From contig NZ_CP079869.1 of assembly GCF_025263265.1 (NCBI RefSeq), positions 1,302,001-1,366,000 of the forward strand: a stretch of DNA of 64,000 nt. Direction: 5' to 3'. The notes under the pieces were generated by a model. That model had not been told where the DNA came from. It was given only the letters and a program-made list of their open reading frames with translations, and searched no databases. This stretch comes from Mycobacterium sp. SMC-4. GTDB taxonomy: Bacteria; Actinomycetota; Actinomycetes; Mycobacteriales; Mycobacteriaceae. Both the position numbers and the translations under genes were made by a program. Positions 1 through 7,594 of the stretch are shown in pieces; the first letter of the stretch is position 1; each line of letters starts with the position of its first letter.

Positions 1-627
1 GCCCGGAAACTGGGTGCCGGTGTAGAGGGTCAGGAAATCCTCACGCCAGACCGCCACGCATGCATGGGGTTCCATCGCCGCGGCATGTTGCGCCGGTTGG
101 GTGACGATGGTCTCGATAGTGATCTCACTGTCGCGCAGTGCGGCGTCGATCGAGGCCACGCCGGGCGCGAGAACGGTCTGGTTCCCCGACTCCGGCATCT
201 CGATGCTGATGCCCGGCCCGGCATCGGCAAGAGCCGTCCTCGGGGTGCGGGATCGGTAGTCGGTCCTGATCATCGCGGCCGCGTCGCGGGCGTGTTCGAA
301 GCTGTCGGCGACCACGACGCCAATAGCTTGGCCGTAGAAGCGGACATCGTGGTCCTGCAGTGGACGGTAGCGTTCCCCGAGAGCATTCTCGGCGACGGGC
401 TGCAGCCGCAGCGGCGCGAACGGTGTGTATATCGCCAGGACACCCGGTGCCTGCTCGGCCGCGTCGGTGTCCATGGCGGTGATTCGGCCCAAACCGATGG
501 TGGCGGACACCAGGACGGCATGGACCAGGTCCGGTTCCTGGTAGTCGGCGGAGTAGCGCGCGGCCCCCGTGGTTTTCGGGCGCCCGTCCACGCGAGAGAT
601 TTCGCCGCCCAGCGGTGAGGGACTCAT
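1..627 (-). CDS. paoC: Molybdopterin-binding subunit of aldehyde oxidoreductase (partial, N-terminal 209 residues)
   Basis: This is the large subunit of a xanthine dehydrogenase-family molybdenum hydroxylase, cut by the left edge of the window. The visible part starts MSPSPLGGEISRVDGRPKTT and contains the alpha/beta hammerhead region (ARYSADY near residue 25, FYGQAIGVVVAD near residue 100). The Moco-binding domains lie outside. The ATG overlaps the stop of the FAD subunit by 3 bases, so the order is FeS, FAD, Mo as in PaoABC of E. coli. The family oxidises aldehydes or N-heterocycles by hydroxylation. The substrate cannot be told from this fragment. Confidence 0.85.
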   Translation of the reverse strand, partial: MSPSPLGGEISRVDGRPKTTGAARYSADYQEPDLVHAVLVSATIGLGRITAMDTDAAEQAPGVLAIYTPFAPLRLQPVAENALGERYRPLQDHDVRFYGQAIGVVVADSFEHARDAAAMIRTDYRSRTPRTALADAGPGISIEMPESGNQTVLAPGVASIDAALRDSEITIETIVTQPAQHAAAMEPHACVAVWREDFLTLYTGTQFPG

Positions 628-1601
628 CCGAGCTCCGCAATTTCGGTAAGTGCTCGGACGATTGCCCGGCGCAGGAGATGAGGCTTGAACCCGTTGTGCC
701 GCAGCGGCCGGGCATCGCCGGCCGCAGCTTGGGCCGCTGCGTCGAAGGTCTCCGCAGTTGCGGGCCGGCCGGTCAGTCGCGATTCCACTTCAGGTAATCG
801 CCAGGGCACGGTGGCCACTCCGCCGGCAGCCAGGCGTGCCCGGGTGATGACCGCGCCGCGCAGCGTGATCGCCACAGCCACCGAGGTGAGCGCGAACTCA
901 TAGGATTGGCGGTCGCGGATTTTGAGATAGCCCGTCCGGGTGCCCGCAGGGAACCGGGGTGCGGTGATGGCGGTGATCAGTTCCCCAGGGTCCAAGTCGT
1001 TCTCCACCTCCGGTGTGGAGCCGGGCCTACGGTAGAACTGCTCGAGGGCGACACTGCGTTCGCCTTCAGCACTGCTCAGTTCCACCGCCGCCTCGGCGGC
1101 CACGAGTGCCACGGCGACATCACTTGCGTGGGTGGCCACACAGTCGTCGCTGGTGCCGAGTACCGCGTGGGTGCGGTTGTAGCCATCGATCGCCGAGCAA
1201 CCGGCGCCGGGGCTGCGCTTGTTGCATGGCATCGATATGTCGCGGAAGTAGCTGCACCGGGTGCGCTGCAGGAGGTTTCCGCCCATGCTTGCCATATTGC
1301 GCAGTTGGGCGGAGGCGCTGAATTCCAGCGCTTGACTGACCATTGCGAAATCGCCTCGCACCGCTTCGTTTTCGGCGACGTCGGCCATACGCTCCATGGC
1401 GCCGATGCGTAAACCGTCCGCGTCGACCGTGATGCCGGTCAGTGGCAGGCCGTTGATGTCGATGACCCGCGTTGGGGTCAGCACCTCCAGCTTCATCAGA
1501 TCGACCAGCGTGGTACCGCCGGCGAGGTATGCGTCAGCGGAGCCGGCGTGGGTGGTGGCTGCGGTCACCGACTCTGCCGTCGTGTAGGAAAAGGGCCGCA
1601 T
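624..1601 (-). CDS. paoB: FAD-binding subunit of aldehyde oxidoreductase, PaoB-like
   Basis: A 325-residue CoxM/XdhB-type FAD subunit. The FAD loop YLAGGTTLVDLMK is near residue 27 and MASMGGNLLQRTRC is near residue 105. That second motif is followed by more cysteines (CNKRSPGAGC), the insertion that binds a 4Fe-4S cluster in E. coli PaoB, so this is PaoB-like and not a plain CoxM. The start MRPFSYTTAES lies one base after the stop of the upstream FeS gene. The subunit passes electrons from the Mo centre through FeS clusters to FAD and an acceptor. The PaoB name rests on motif resemblance only. Confidence 0.85.
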   Translation of the reverse strand: MRPFSYTTAESVTAATTHAGSADAYLAGGTTLVDLMKLEVLTPTRVIDINGLPLTGITVDADGLRIGAMERMADVAENEAVRGDFAMVSQALEFSASAQLRNMASMGGNLLQRTRCSYFRDISMPCNKRSPGAGCSAIDGYNRTHAVLGTSDDCVATHASDVAVALVAAEAAVELSSAEGERSVALEQFYRRPGSTPEVENDLDPGELITAITAPRFPAGTRTGYLKIRDRQSYEFALTSVAVAITLRGAVITRARLAAGGVATVPWRLPEVESRLTGRPATAETFDAAAQAAAGDARPLRHNGFKPHLLRRAIVRALTEIAELG

Positions 1602-1602
1602 C

Positions 1603-2256
1603 TCACGACATCCGATCGCGGGCGGCCTTGACGGCCTCGACGATGAAGGGGTAGGCGCTACACCGGCAAATGTTGCCTGACATGTGTTCGCGAATCTGTT
1701 CGTCGGTGCGTGCGTGTCCACCTTCGATGACCGCTACAGCCGACATGATCTGGCCCGGAGTGCAGAAGCCGCACTGCAGGGCGTCATTGTCGATGAACGC
1801 CTGCTGTACGGGGTGCAACTCATCACCCTCGGCGAGGCCTTCGATGGTCAGGACCGCGCGGCCGTGCACGCTCGGCGCCAGGGTCAGGCACGAGAGCACC
1901 CTCCGGCCGTCGACATGCACGGTGCAGGCACCGCATTGACCGTGGTCGCATCCCTTCTTGGTGCCGGTCAACCCGATCTGATCGCGTAGCGCGTCCAGTA
2001 GCGTGGTTCGCGGATCGAGGTCGAGCGTGTGTTCCGTGCCGTTGACGAGCAAGGTGATCGGAATGGCACCGACAGCGGCGTCGACATCGGTAGGCCGGTC
2101 GGCCAGACGTGAGACCAAGACGGTGCCACCGACTGTCACCACGACAGCCGTGCCGGTCCATCCGATGAAGCTGCGCCGCGACACTCCAGACTCGCCAGCC
2201 GTGGCCGTTGCTTCAGGCCCGGGGTCCGTCGCCGTGTCGGTGGGCTCGTCTGTCAT
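1603..2256 (-). CDS. paoA: Tat-exported 2Fe-2S subunit of aldehyde oxidoreductase, PaoA-like
   Basis: A 217-residue two-cluster ferredoxin subunit. The N-terminus holds SRRSFIGWTG followed by a hydrophobic stretch, a twin-arginine signal. The plant-type 2Fe-2S cluster motif is GCDHGQCGACTVHVDG; the second cluster uses CGFCTPGQ and CRCSAYPF. The start MTDEPTDTATD is chosen because GGAG lies 7 bases upstream and the signal then sits near the N-terminus. With the two downstream genes it should form a heterotrimer carried folded across the membrane by Tat. In PaoABC the FeS subunit likewise carries the export signal. First gene of the operon. Confidence 0.88.
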   Translation of the reverse strand: MTDEPTDTATDPGPEATATAGESGVSRRSFIGWTGTAVVVTVGGTVLVSRLADRPTDVDAAVGAIPITLLVNGTEHTLDLDPRTTLLDALRDQIGLTGTKKGCDHGQCGACTVHVDGRRVLSCLTLAPSVHGRAVLTIEGLAEGDELHPVQQAFIDNDALQCGFCTPGQIMSAVAVIEGGHARTDEQIREHMSGNICRCSAYPFIVEAVKAARDRMS

Positions 2257-2446
2257 TCTGGCTCCGTCTGTTGATGAAATATCGACGTGTGCTTCACGAT
2301 TGCAGCCTGCGCAGCTGCGATTCAGGGACGAGTGATCCCTGGCTAGCTCGGTCGCCATCTGAACGCTATGCGGAGCTGCGCAGGGCTGGATGCGACGCAT
2401 AGCAAACACACATCTTTGACCGCTTCACCTGCAGGCCAAGACGCCT

Positions 2447-2460
2447 GTTCGAAATCGAAC
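2447..2460. promoter_or_regulatory. 14-bp inverted repeat between divergent paoA and haemophore genes
   Basis: GTTCGA-AA-TCGAAC is a perfect inverted repeat in the 295-bp gap between paoA and the haemophore-like gene. It may be an operator for either direction. It is not the mycobacterial SOS box, whose half-sites have the opposite order and a 4-base spacer. No other clear element is seen in this gap. Confidence 0.3.
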
Positions 2461-2551
2461 CTCTGGTGGCCGATTCGCCAATCCGTACCATGGGGGTGCG
2501 ACAACGGGAACGGCCTGACGATCAGGCATGACTGAACAGAGGAGCAATGAC

Positions 2552-2908
2552 GTGTTCGATAAGACCTTGACCAAGCGTGTGTTGGCGACGGCAATCGGCA
2601 GCGGAGCTGTGGTGATCGGATTGGCCGCGCCGGCGGCTGCCCAGCCTGCGGCACCGAACTGCACCGCGGGCGACTTCGCCAAGGTCATGTCCGGCGTCAC
2701 CAACGCCAAGGGCGACTACCTGCTGGCCAACCCCGCGGTCAATGACTTCTTCACCTCGCTCAAGGGCACCCCGAAGGATGAGAAGAAGCAGGCGGTGACG
2801 GCCTATCTCGACGCGAACCCGCAAGTCAAGGCGGATATGGACGCGATCCGCCAGCCGGTGCAGGACCTGAAGAACCAGTGTGGAGACACCCCCGCCGAGA
2901 GTGAGTAG
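2552..2908 (+). CDS. Secreted haemophore-related protein
   Basis: A 118-residue exported protein: a basic start (FDKTLTKR), a hydrophobic core and an AAPAAAQ cleavage region near residue 30, then a mature domain of about 85 residues with one early and one late cysteine (PNCTAGDF, KNQCGD). The YLLANPAVNDFF and YLDANPQVKADMD pattern is typical of the mycobacterial Rv0203-like haemophore family, which binds haem outside the cell. GTG at 2552 is preferred over ATG at 2528 because AGAGGAG sits 7 bases before it and the signal peptide then begins normally. It lies directly upstream of a P450 gene; a haem-supply link is only a guess. Confidence 0.7.
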   Translation: MFDKTLTKRVLATAIGSGAVVIGLAAPAAAQPAAPNCTAGDFAKVMSGVTNAKGDYLLANPAVNDFFTSLKGTPKDEKKQAVTAYLDANPQVKADMDAIRQPVQDLKNQCGDTPAESE

Positions 2909-2916
2909 CTGAGGCG

Positions 2917-4278
2917 ATGGCTCTCGTCGACCGGAGGCGCGCGCCCAAGCTGCCGCACCCCGGTCGACGGGTGCCGTTTCTCGGTGACCTGTTCGCGTTC
3001 GACGCGGACGCGCCGTCGCAGTCTGCGATGGCGCTGGCCACCCTGGGCGACGTCTTCGAGTTCCGCTTTGTCGGAGCGCGCTACGTAGTCGCCAGTGGTG
3101 CGGACGCGGTGATGGAGCTGTGCGACGAGAGCCGGTTCTGCAAGCACGTCGGCCCGGAGATCGACGCGCTGCGCATTGTCGGCGGGGACGGGCTGTTCAC
3201 CGCCTACAACGACGAACCCAATTGGCAGCGCGCCCACGACGTGCTGATGCCGGCGTTCAGCCAGCAGGCGATGCGCCGGTACCACGCGGTGATGTGCGAC
3301 GTCGCCGACGAGCTGACCGCACGGTGGGACCGGCAGACGACCGTCGACGTGTCGGCCGAAACCACCCGGGCCACGCTGGAGACGATCGGGTGGTGCGCTG
3401 CGGGCTACCCGTTCGGCGCCTTCGCCTCCGAGCAACCCCATCCGTTCGTCGAGCACATGGTGGCCGCGCTGAAGGGGTGTGACCACGTGGGGGCGTTGCG
3501 GCAGACGTTTCTGCCCCGATTCGTGGTGCGCCGCGCCGAACGCAAGGTCGCGCCGCACGCCGAGGCGCTGCACACGATCGTCGACGAGATCGTCGACCAG
3601 CGGCGCCGTGACGGGCTGGGCCACCACGACGACCTGCTCGAGTTGATGCTCGCCTCCGACCTCGAGGCCGCCAACATCCGCTATCAGTTGATCAATTTCC
3701 TGGTCGCGGGCCACGAAACCACCTCGGGTGCTTTGTCGTTCGCGCTCTATTTTCTCTCGCAGCATCCCGAGGTGGCTGATGCGGCGCGTGCGGAGATCGA
3801 CGATGTCTGGGCAGACCGGGAACGACCGGGCTTCGAGCAGATCGCCAAACTGCGCTATGTGAGGCGGGTGTTCGACGAGTCTCTGCGGCTGCACCCGACC
3901 GTTCCGGGTTTCTACCGGGCTGCGCGCGAGGACACCGTGCTGGCCGGGGTGCACCCGATGCGCAAAGGTGACTGGGCGCTGGCGTTGACCATGACGTTGC
4001 ACCGCGATCCGCGCTGGGGCGCCGATCCCGACGCCTTCGACCCAGACCGTTTCCTTCCCGAGCGGGTCAAGGCGCGTCCGGCGGCGCTGTACCGTCCCTT
4101 CGGCACCGGCCCGCGCTCGTGCATCGGCCGCCAGTTCGCGCTGCACGAGGCGGTGCTGCTGTTGGCGGTCGTGCTGCGTCGCTATGACCTGGAAGGCGAT
4201 CCGGACTACGAGTTACAGATCGCGGAGCGATTGACGCTGATGCCCAAAAACTTCCACCTCACCCTGCGTCGGCGGTAG
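2917..4278 (+). CDS. Cytochrome P450, resembling the CYP102 haem domain
   Basis: A 453-residue soluble P450. The oxygen-binding I-helix is AGHETTSGAL near residue 268, the K-helix ExxR is FDESLRLHP near 316, and the cysteine loop is FGTGPRSCIGRQFALHE near 388. The loop and the following ALHEAVLLLAVVL resemble the haem domain of fatty-acid hydroxylase CYP102 (BM3). There is no fused reductase, so it needs external electron donors. It begins 8 bases after the haemophore-like gene, with GAGG before the ATG, and is probably co-transcribed with it. The substrate is unknown; a lipid or isoprenoid acid fits the neighbourhood. None of the shared operators found elsewhere in the window is seen here. 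Confidence 0.88.
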   Translation: MALVDRRRAPKLPHPGRRVPFLGDLFAFDADAPSQSAMALATLGDVFEFRFVGARYVVASGADAVMELCDESRFCKHVGPEIDALRIVGGDGLFTAYNDEPNWQRAHDVLMPAFSQQAMRRYHAVMCDVADELTARWDRQTTVDVSAETTRATLETIGWCAAGYPFGAFASEQPHPFVEHMVAALKGCDHVGALRQTFLPRFVVRRAERKVAPHAEALHTIVDEIVDQRRRDGLGHHDDLLELMLASDLEAANIRYQLINFLVAGHETTSGALSFALYFLSQHPEVADAARAEIDDVWADRERPGFEQIAKLRYVRRVFDESLRLHPTVPGFYRAAREDTVLAGVHPMRKGDWALALTMTLHRDPRWGADPDAFDPDRFLPERVKARPAALYRPFGTGPRSCIGRQFALHEAVLLLAVVLRRYDLEGDPDYELQIAERLTLMPKNFHLTLRRR

Positions 4279-4279
4279 G

Positions 4280-4300
4280 TCGGCGTGGTCTACACGCCGA
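4280..4300. terminator. Hairpin between convergent P450 and SDR genes
   Basis: TCGGCGTG and CACGCCGA form a perfect 8-bp stem around the loop GTCTA. It starts just after the P450 stop codon and overlaps the end of the convergent SDR gene. There is no T-tract; mycobacterial terminators often lack one. It may serve both directions. Confidence 0.45.
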
Positions 4301-5147
4301 GCTTCAGGCCGGCGCCGGCGTCGACGAACAACTGCTGGCCGGTGACGAATCGTGCTTCATCGGAGGCCAGGTAGACGACGGCGTGCGAGATGTCCTCGGG
4401 TTCAACCCAGGGCGTGGGCATCGCCTGGAGTACCGGAAACACCAACTCGGCGTCTTCGCGCGTCGGTTCGGGTAGGTCGGGGCGGAACACCTTGTACATG
4501 GGCTGGTTGTGCAGCATGTCGGTGTTCACGTTGGTCGGGTGCACCGCGTTCACCCGGATGCTGTGCGGAGCCAATGTGAGAGCCAGCGCTTTGGTGTAAT
4601 CGCGGATCATCTTCTTCGCCATGCCGTAGCCGGCGCCACCGGGTCCCTGCGGTCCGCCGCCGGTGGCCAGGTCCTTCTGGTCGATCAGCCCGGCGATGGA
4701 TCCGGTCGAGATGATGGAGCCTCCGGCGGCCAGGTGGTCGAGACTGACGTGGATGGTGTTGATGACGCCGACGAAGTCGACGTCGAAGGCGTCGATGAAG
4801 CCCCGGAACGGGATGTGATTGCCCTGCGGGCAGATTCCGGCATTGGCGACCACCACGTGCAGGCCCCCGAGCTGGGCGACAGCGTCATCGAGGGCGGTCT
4901 TGAGCGCAGCCCGGTCGCGAACGTCGACAACGCCGGTGACGACTCTCTGCCCGGTCTTCTCGACCAGGTTCGCGGTCTCGTCGAGGTCCTCCGGGGTGGC
5001 CAGCGGGTATTCATTGGACTCGATGTCGGCACAGATATCCAGCGCGATGATGTCAGCACCCTCGTCGGCGAGATGAACCGCGTGGCTGCGGCCCTGCCCT
5101 CGGGCAGCGCCGGTCACCAGGGCGACTTTGCCTCTCAGTCGATTCAT
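4290..5147 (-). CDS. Mycofactocin-type SDR family oxidoreductase
   Basis: A 285-residue short-chain dehydrogenase. The cofactor loop is TGAARGQGRSHA, followed by the long insertion after beta-2 (DICADIESNEYPLATPEDL) that marks the mycofactocin-coupled SDR group, whose NAD is held tightly and reoxidised through mycofactocin. NAG is at VVANAGIC, the catalytic Ser in STGSIAG, and YGMAKK gives the YxxxK pair. The C-terminus VTGQQLFVDAGAGLKLG is also typical. The start MNRLRGK is chosen for the strong GGGAGGA 7 bases upstream. Single-gene unit with a shared-type operator about 50 bases upstream. Probable role: oxidation of a secondary alcohol. Substrate unknown. Confidence 0.88.
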   Translation of the reverse strand: MNRLRGKVALVTGAARGQGRSHAVHLADEGADIIALDICADIESNEYPLATPEDLDETANLVEKTGQRVVTGVVDVRDRAALKTALDDAVAQLGGLHVVVANAGICPQGNHIPFRGFIDAFDVDFVGVINTIHVSLDHLAAGGSIISTGSIAGLIDQKDLATGGGPQGPGGAGYGMAKKMIRDYTKALALTLAPHSIRVNAVHPTNVNTDMLHNQPMYKVFRPDLPEPTREDAELVFPVLQAMPTPWVEPEDISHAVVYLASDEARFVTGQQLFVDAGAGLKLGV

Positions 5148-5195
5148 GCGATCCTCCCAAAGTGAGCCGATGCCGTCCGGCAATCTAGTGGATGG

Positions 5196-5221
5196 TAGAA
5201 CACTTTTTGTTTATCTGTCAC
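5196..5221. promoter_or_regulatory. Shared operator, site 1 (SDR 4290-5147)
   Basis: TAGAACA and TGTCAC separated by exactly 13 bases, the same spacing as the other operators in the window. It lies about 50 bases upstream of the SDR start on the minus strand. The left arm is perfect, the right arm weaker. A second TGTTTA lies inside the spacer. Confidence 0.5.
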
Positions 5222-5245
5222 GGTGCGTGGGGTGCTCCGCCGGGC

Positions 5246-6526
5246 TCACATCGCGGTGCGGCTGTCCAGGCCCAGAGCGGCTGGATCACGGCTGAAGCCG
5301 CGCACCATGGCCTGCACGACGTAGGACGCAGCCAGCGAACCGCCGCGGGTGAAGACCCGTCCCTCACCCTGCACCAGCCCATTGCCGGACCAGAACGCCC
5401 GGTTGGAGTAGAGAAGCCAGTCGGTGATGTCGGCGTCGTCGTGAAATGCGATGTCGACCTTCATGATTCCGGTGGATAGGTCGTGGTGCGCCCTGGCTTC
5501 GCCGAAGCCGCGGTGCGGAAGCATGCCCGCTGCGATCGTCCAGTGGGTGGTCGACTGCGCCAGCAGGGCCGAGTGCAGATAGCTCTGCTCGGGCGCCGAG
5601 CGAAAGCGTATCCATACGTCGATCTGCGGCGGGGCCGTTCGATCGGGATCCGGGTCATAGGCGCCGTCGACGACGCGAATCTCCCGGCCGGGCATCCCGA
5701 ATCCGGCGAATGGCACCGCGCGCTCGGGGCCCGGGACGTCGGGCATCGGATCGGTGTGGCGGATGGCGTCTGTCGCGCCCGAGTCGGCCAACAGCAGTCC
5801 GGTGCTCCTGAGGCTGCCGTGCTGGCTGATCCGAACCTGCGCGGTAGAGAATGTCCTCCCGCGACGCAACATGTCGACGTCCACATCCACAGGTGCCGTG
5901 AAGGACGCAGCTTTCAGGAAGATCATGGAGGCCGAAGTGACACGTTGATCGGGAAGGGTTTTCGACACCGCGACGATCGCATCGGCCAATAGCTGACCGC
6001 CTTCGACGACATCACGCTGAGTCGGTCCGTGCGCGGGTCCGGTGAACGAGTGCCCGCCCGCCGGTGAAACGTCGATCAGCCGGACGAGCTCGTCGGCGTC
6101 TCCCCAGAGCGGAAACGTCGCAGGAACCGCACTGCCGTCGGGCCAATTCTCCACCACCAGGACCTGTATGGCCGGTGAGTCAAACGATACATAGCCGGCG
6201 ATGGGCGCCACCTCGCGCAGCGGGGTGGGGTACGACCATGCGACGTCGTCGACGGACTCATCTGCTCCGGTGAGGTGCCAGTAGGACGCCACGCCTTTGA
6301 AGGGGCAGGTGGTGTGCTTCGGCGACGGTGCGAGCACATCCCAGTTCACCGAGCTCTCGGGGAAGTAGAGGCGGTCGACGTGGTCGGTCTCGGTCAGTAT
6401 CAGGCACGAATCACTCTCGGCGACCAGCACGTCACCGGTCCACACTTGGCCGGTGTGCGGGCAGTGCGTGATGTCGATCCGATAATCCGGGTAATCCGGC
6501 CAGGCGGATTTGACCTGTTCAGTCAC
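5246..6526 (-). CDS. DUF427 domain fused to acyl-CoA thioesterase-like domain
   Basis: A 426-residue two-part protein. Residues 5-115 form a DUF427 domain (TGDVLVAESDSCLIL, VDRLYFPESSV, TTCPFKGVASYWHL). From about residue 130 it looks like a TesB-type double hotdog acyl-CoA thioesterase (ATFPLWGDADELVRLID, SASMIFLKAASFTAPVDV, DVWIRFRSAP near the end). Thioesterases release a free acid and CoA. GTG at 6526 overlaps the end of the upstream 100-residue gene by 8 bases, pointing to coupled translation. It is the last gene of the ALDH-SDR operon. The thioesterase call is from pattern only and its substrate is open. Confidence 0.7.
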   Translation of the reverse strand: MTEQVKSAWPDYPDYRIDITHCPHTGQVWTGDVLVAESDSCLILTETDHVDRLYFPESSVNWDVLAPSPKHTTCPFKGVASYWHLTGADESVDDVAWSYPTPLREVAPIAGYVSFDSPAIQVLVVENWPDGSAVPATFPLWGDADELVRLIDVSPAGGHSFTGPAHGPTQRDVVEGGQLLADAIVAVSKTLPDQRVTSASMIFLKAASFTAPVDVDVDMLRRGRTFSTAQVRISQHGSLRSTGLLLADSGATDAIRHTDPMPDVPGPERAVPFAGFGMPGREIRVVDGAYDPDPDRTAPPQIDVWIRFRSAPEQSYLHSALLAQSTTHWTIAAGMLPHRGFGEARAHHDLSTGIMKVDIAFHDDADITDWLLYSNRAFWSGNGLVQGEGRVFTRGGSLAASYVVQAMVRGFSRDPAALGLDSRTAM

Positions 6527-6821
6527 TGGCCGGGAGGGGTTTGGCCTCTTTGAGTTCCAGTGCTGTCGTGCCGACGGACAGCGAACCCTTTCCGGCTTTG
6601 GTGACCAGTACTTCGGCACCGCCCGGGGTCACGTAGCGCTTGCCCATCAGGTTGCCGTCGGCGAAGGCCTCGTCGAGAGACAGCTGGGCGTCGCTGTCGA
6701 CGTCGACCGGGATCATCGGAGCCCCGCCAGCGCGGAGGTCGTCGAGTTCGTCTGCGCTGCGCACGACGATCACCTGCGTGTCACAGACCTGGCTTCGCAG
6801 TCGTGCGCCGTTCTTGATCAT
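6519..6821 (-). CDS. Small conserved-looking protein of unknown function
   Basis: A 100-residue acidic cytoplasmic protein with no signal peptide. It begins MIKNGARLRSQVCDTQVIVV, has one cysteine, and is followed by a GGAPMIPV segment and a glycine-rich turn (VTPGGAEVLVTKAGKGSLS) suggesting a small beta fold. GGAGGATCCC directly precedes the ATG. It sits between an SDR and the DUF427/thioesterase gene it overlaps, so it probably serves the same pathway. I do not recognise its function. Confidence 0.7.
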   Translation of the reverse strand: MIKNGARLRSQVCDTQVIVVRSADELDDLRAGGAPMIPVDVDSDAQLSLDEAFADGNLMGKRYVTPGGAEVLVTKAGKGSLSVGTTALELKEAKPLPASD

Positions 6822-6838
6822 GGGATCCTCCGGGTCGG

Positions 6839-7594
6839 CTAGGGGGTCATCGGAGCAGCGGGTGATTTGAGTGTCACATGTTCGAGTCCGACGTTGGGAT
6901 TATCCAGCGCACTGGCGAAGATGCCTGCCATCGTGTCGGCGACACTTTCCGGGGTCATGTGTGTCGAGGGCACCAATCCGCGGGAAATCCACTCTCCAGC
7001 AACAACTCCGAGAAGTTCGGGATCGAAATCCGAGATGAAATCGGTCGGGACTGTGGCTCCGACCTCGACGCAGCTGAAGCGATAGCCGGGATGTTCCAGT
7101 CGCCATGCCACCAGACTGCGTTCCATGGCCGCCTTGCTGGCCGAGTATGCACCGAGCGCGCGGTGTGGATGGCGCACGGAGTCCGACGACAGCACCGCGA
7201 CCACGGCCGACGGACTCAGTATCGGCAGGTGTGCCTGGATGATCTGGTGCACGCCGATCACGTTGGTGGACAGCACCTTCATCCAGTCTTGGGCATCGAC
7301 CTCCGAGAACGCCTTGAGCGGCGCATATCCGGCGCTGATCAGCAGAAGGTCGACCTCGCCGAGCGCTTCGGCCGCAACGTGGCTGACACGGGCACAGTCG
7401 TCGGGTTCCCGAATGTCAGCCGACACCGAGGTCGCCGACACGGCGCTGGCGAGGACGTCCGGGGGCAGTTCGCGGCGTGCCACCACGACCAGGCGCGCAC
7501 CGTCTGCGATGGCCCGCACGGCGAAAGCCCGGCCGATGCCGGCGGAACCACCGACGACGACCACCCGCTTTCCGGCCAGCGACCGTTCGGTCAC
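6839..7594 (-). CDS. SDR family oxidoreductase
   Basis: A 251-residue short-chain dehydrogenase with cofactor loop VGGSAGIGRAFA, an altered NAG motif (ISAGYAP), catalytic Ser near VLSSDSVR and YSASK for the YxxxK pair. VVARRE after beta-2 carries Arg, which often favours NADP. GTG at 7594 overlaps the stop of the aldehyde dehydrogenase by 4 bases. It likely interconverts an alcohol and a carbonyl next to the aldehyde dehydrogenase step. Confidence 0.85.
   Translation of the reverse strand: MTERSLAGKRVVVVGGSAGIGRAFAVRAIADGARLVVVARRELPPDVLASAVSATSVSADIREPDDCARVSHVAAEALGEVDLLLISAGYAPLKAFSEVDAQDWMKVLSTNVIGVHQIIQAHLPILSPSAVVAVLSSDSVRHPHRALGAYSASKAAMERSLVAWRLEHPGYRFSCVEVGATVPTDFISDFDPELLGVVAGEWISRGLVPSTHMTPESVADTMAGIFASALDNPNVGLEHVTLKSPAAPMTP

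Noticed and set aside
2447..2460. GTTCGA-AA-TCGAAC read as an SOS box
   Set aside because: The mycobacterial SOS box has TCGAAC first and GTTCGA second with four bases between. The order and spacing here are different.
2533..2559. Apparent shared operator at the haemophore start (TGAACA and TGTTCGA)
   Set aside because: The spacing is 14 instead of 13 and the right arm lies inside the coding sequence over the GTG start, so it is probably chance.
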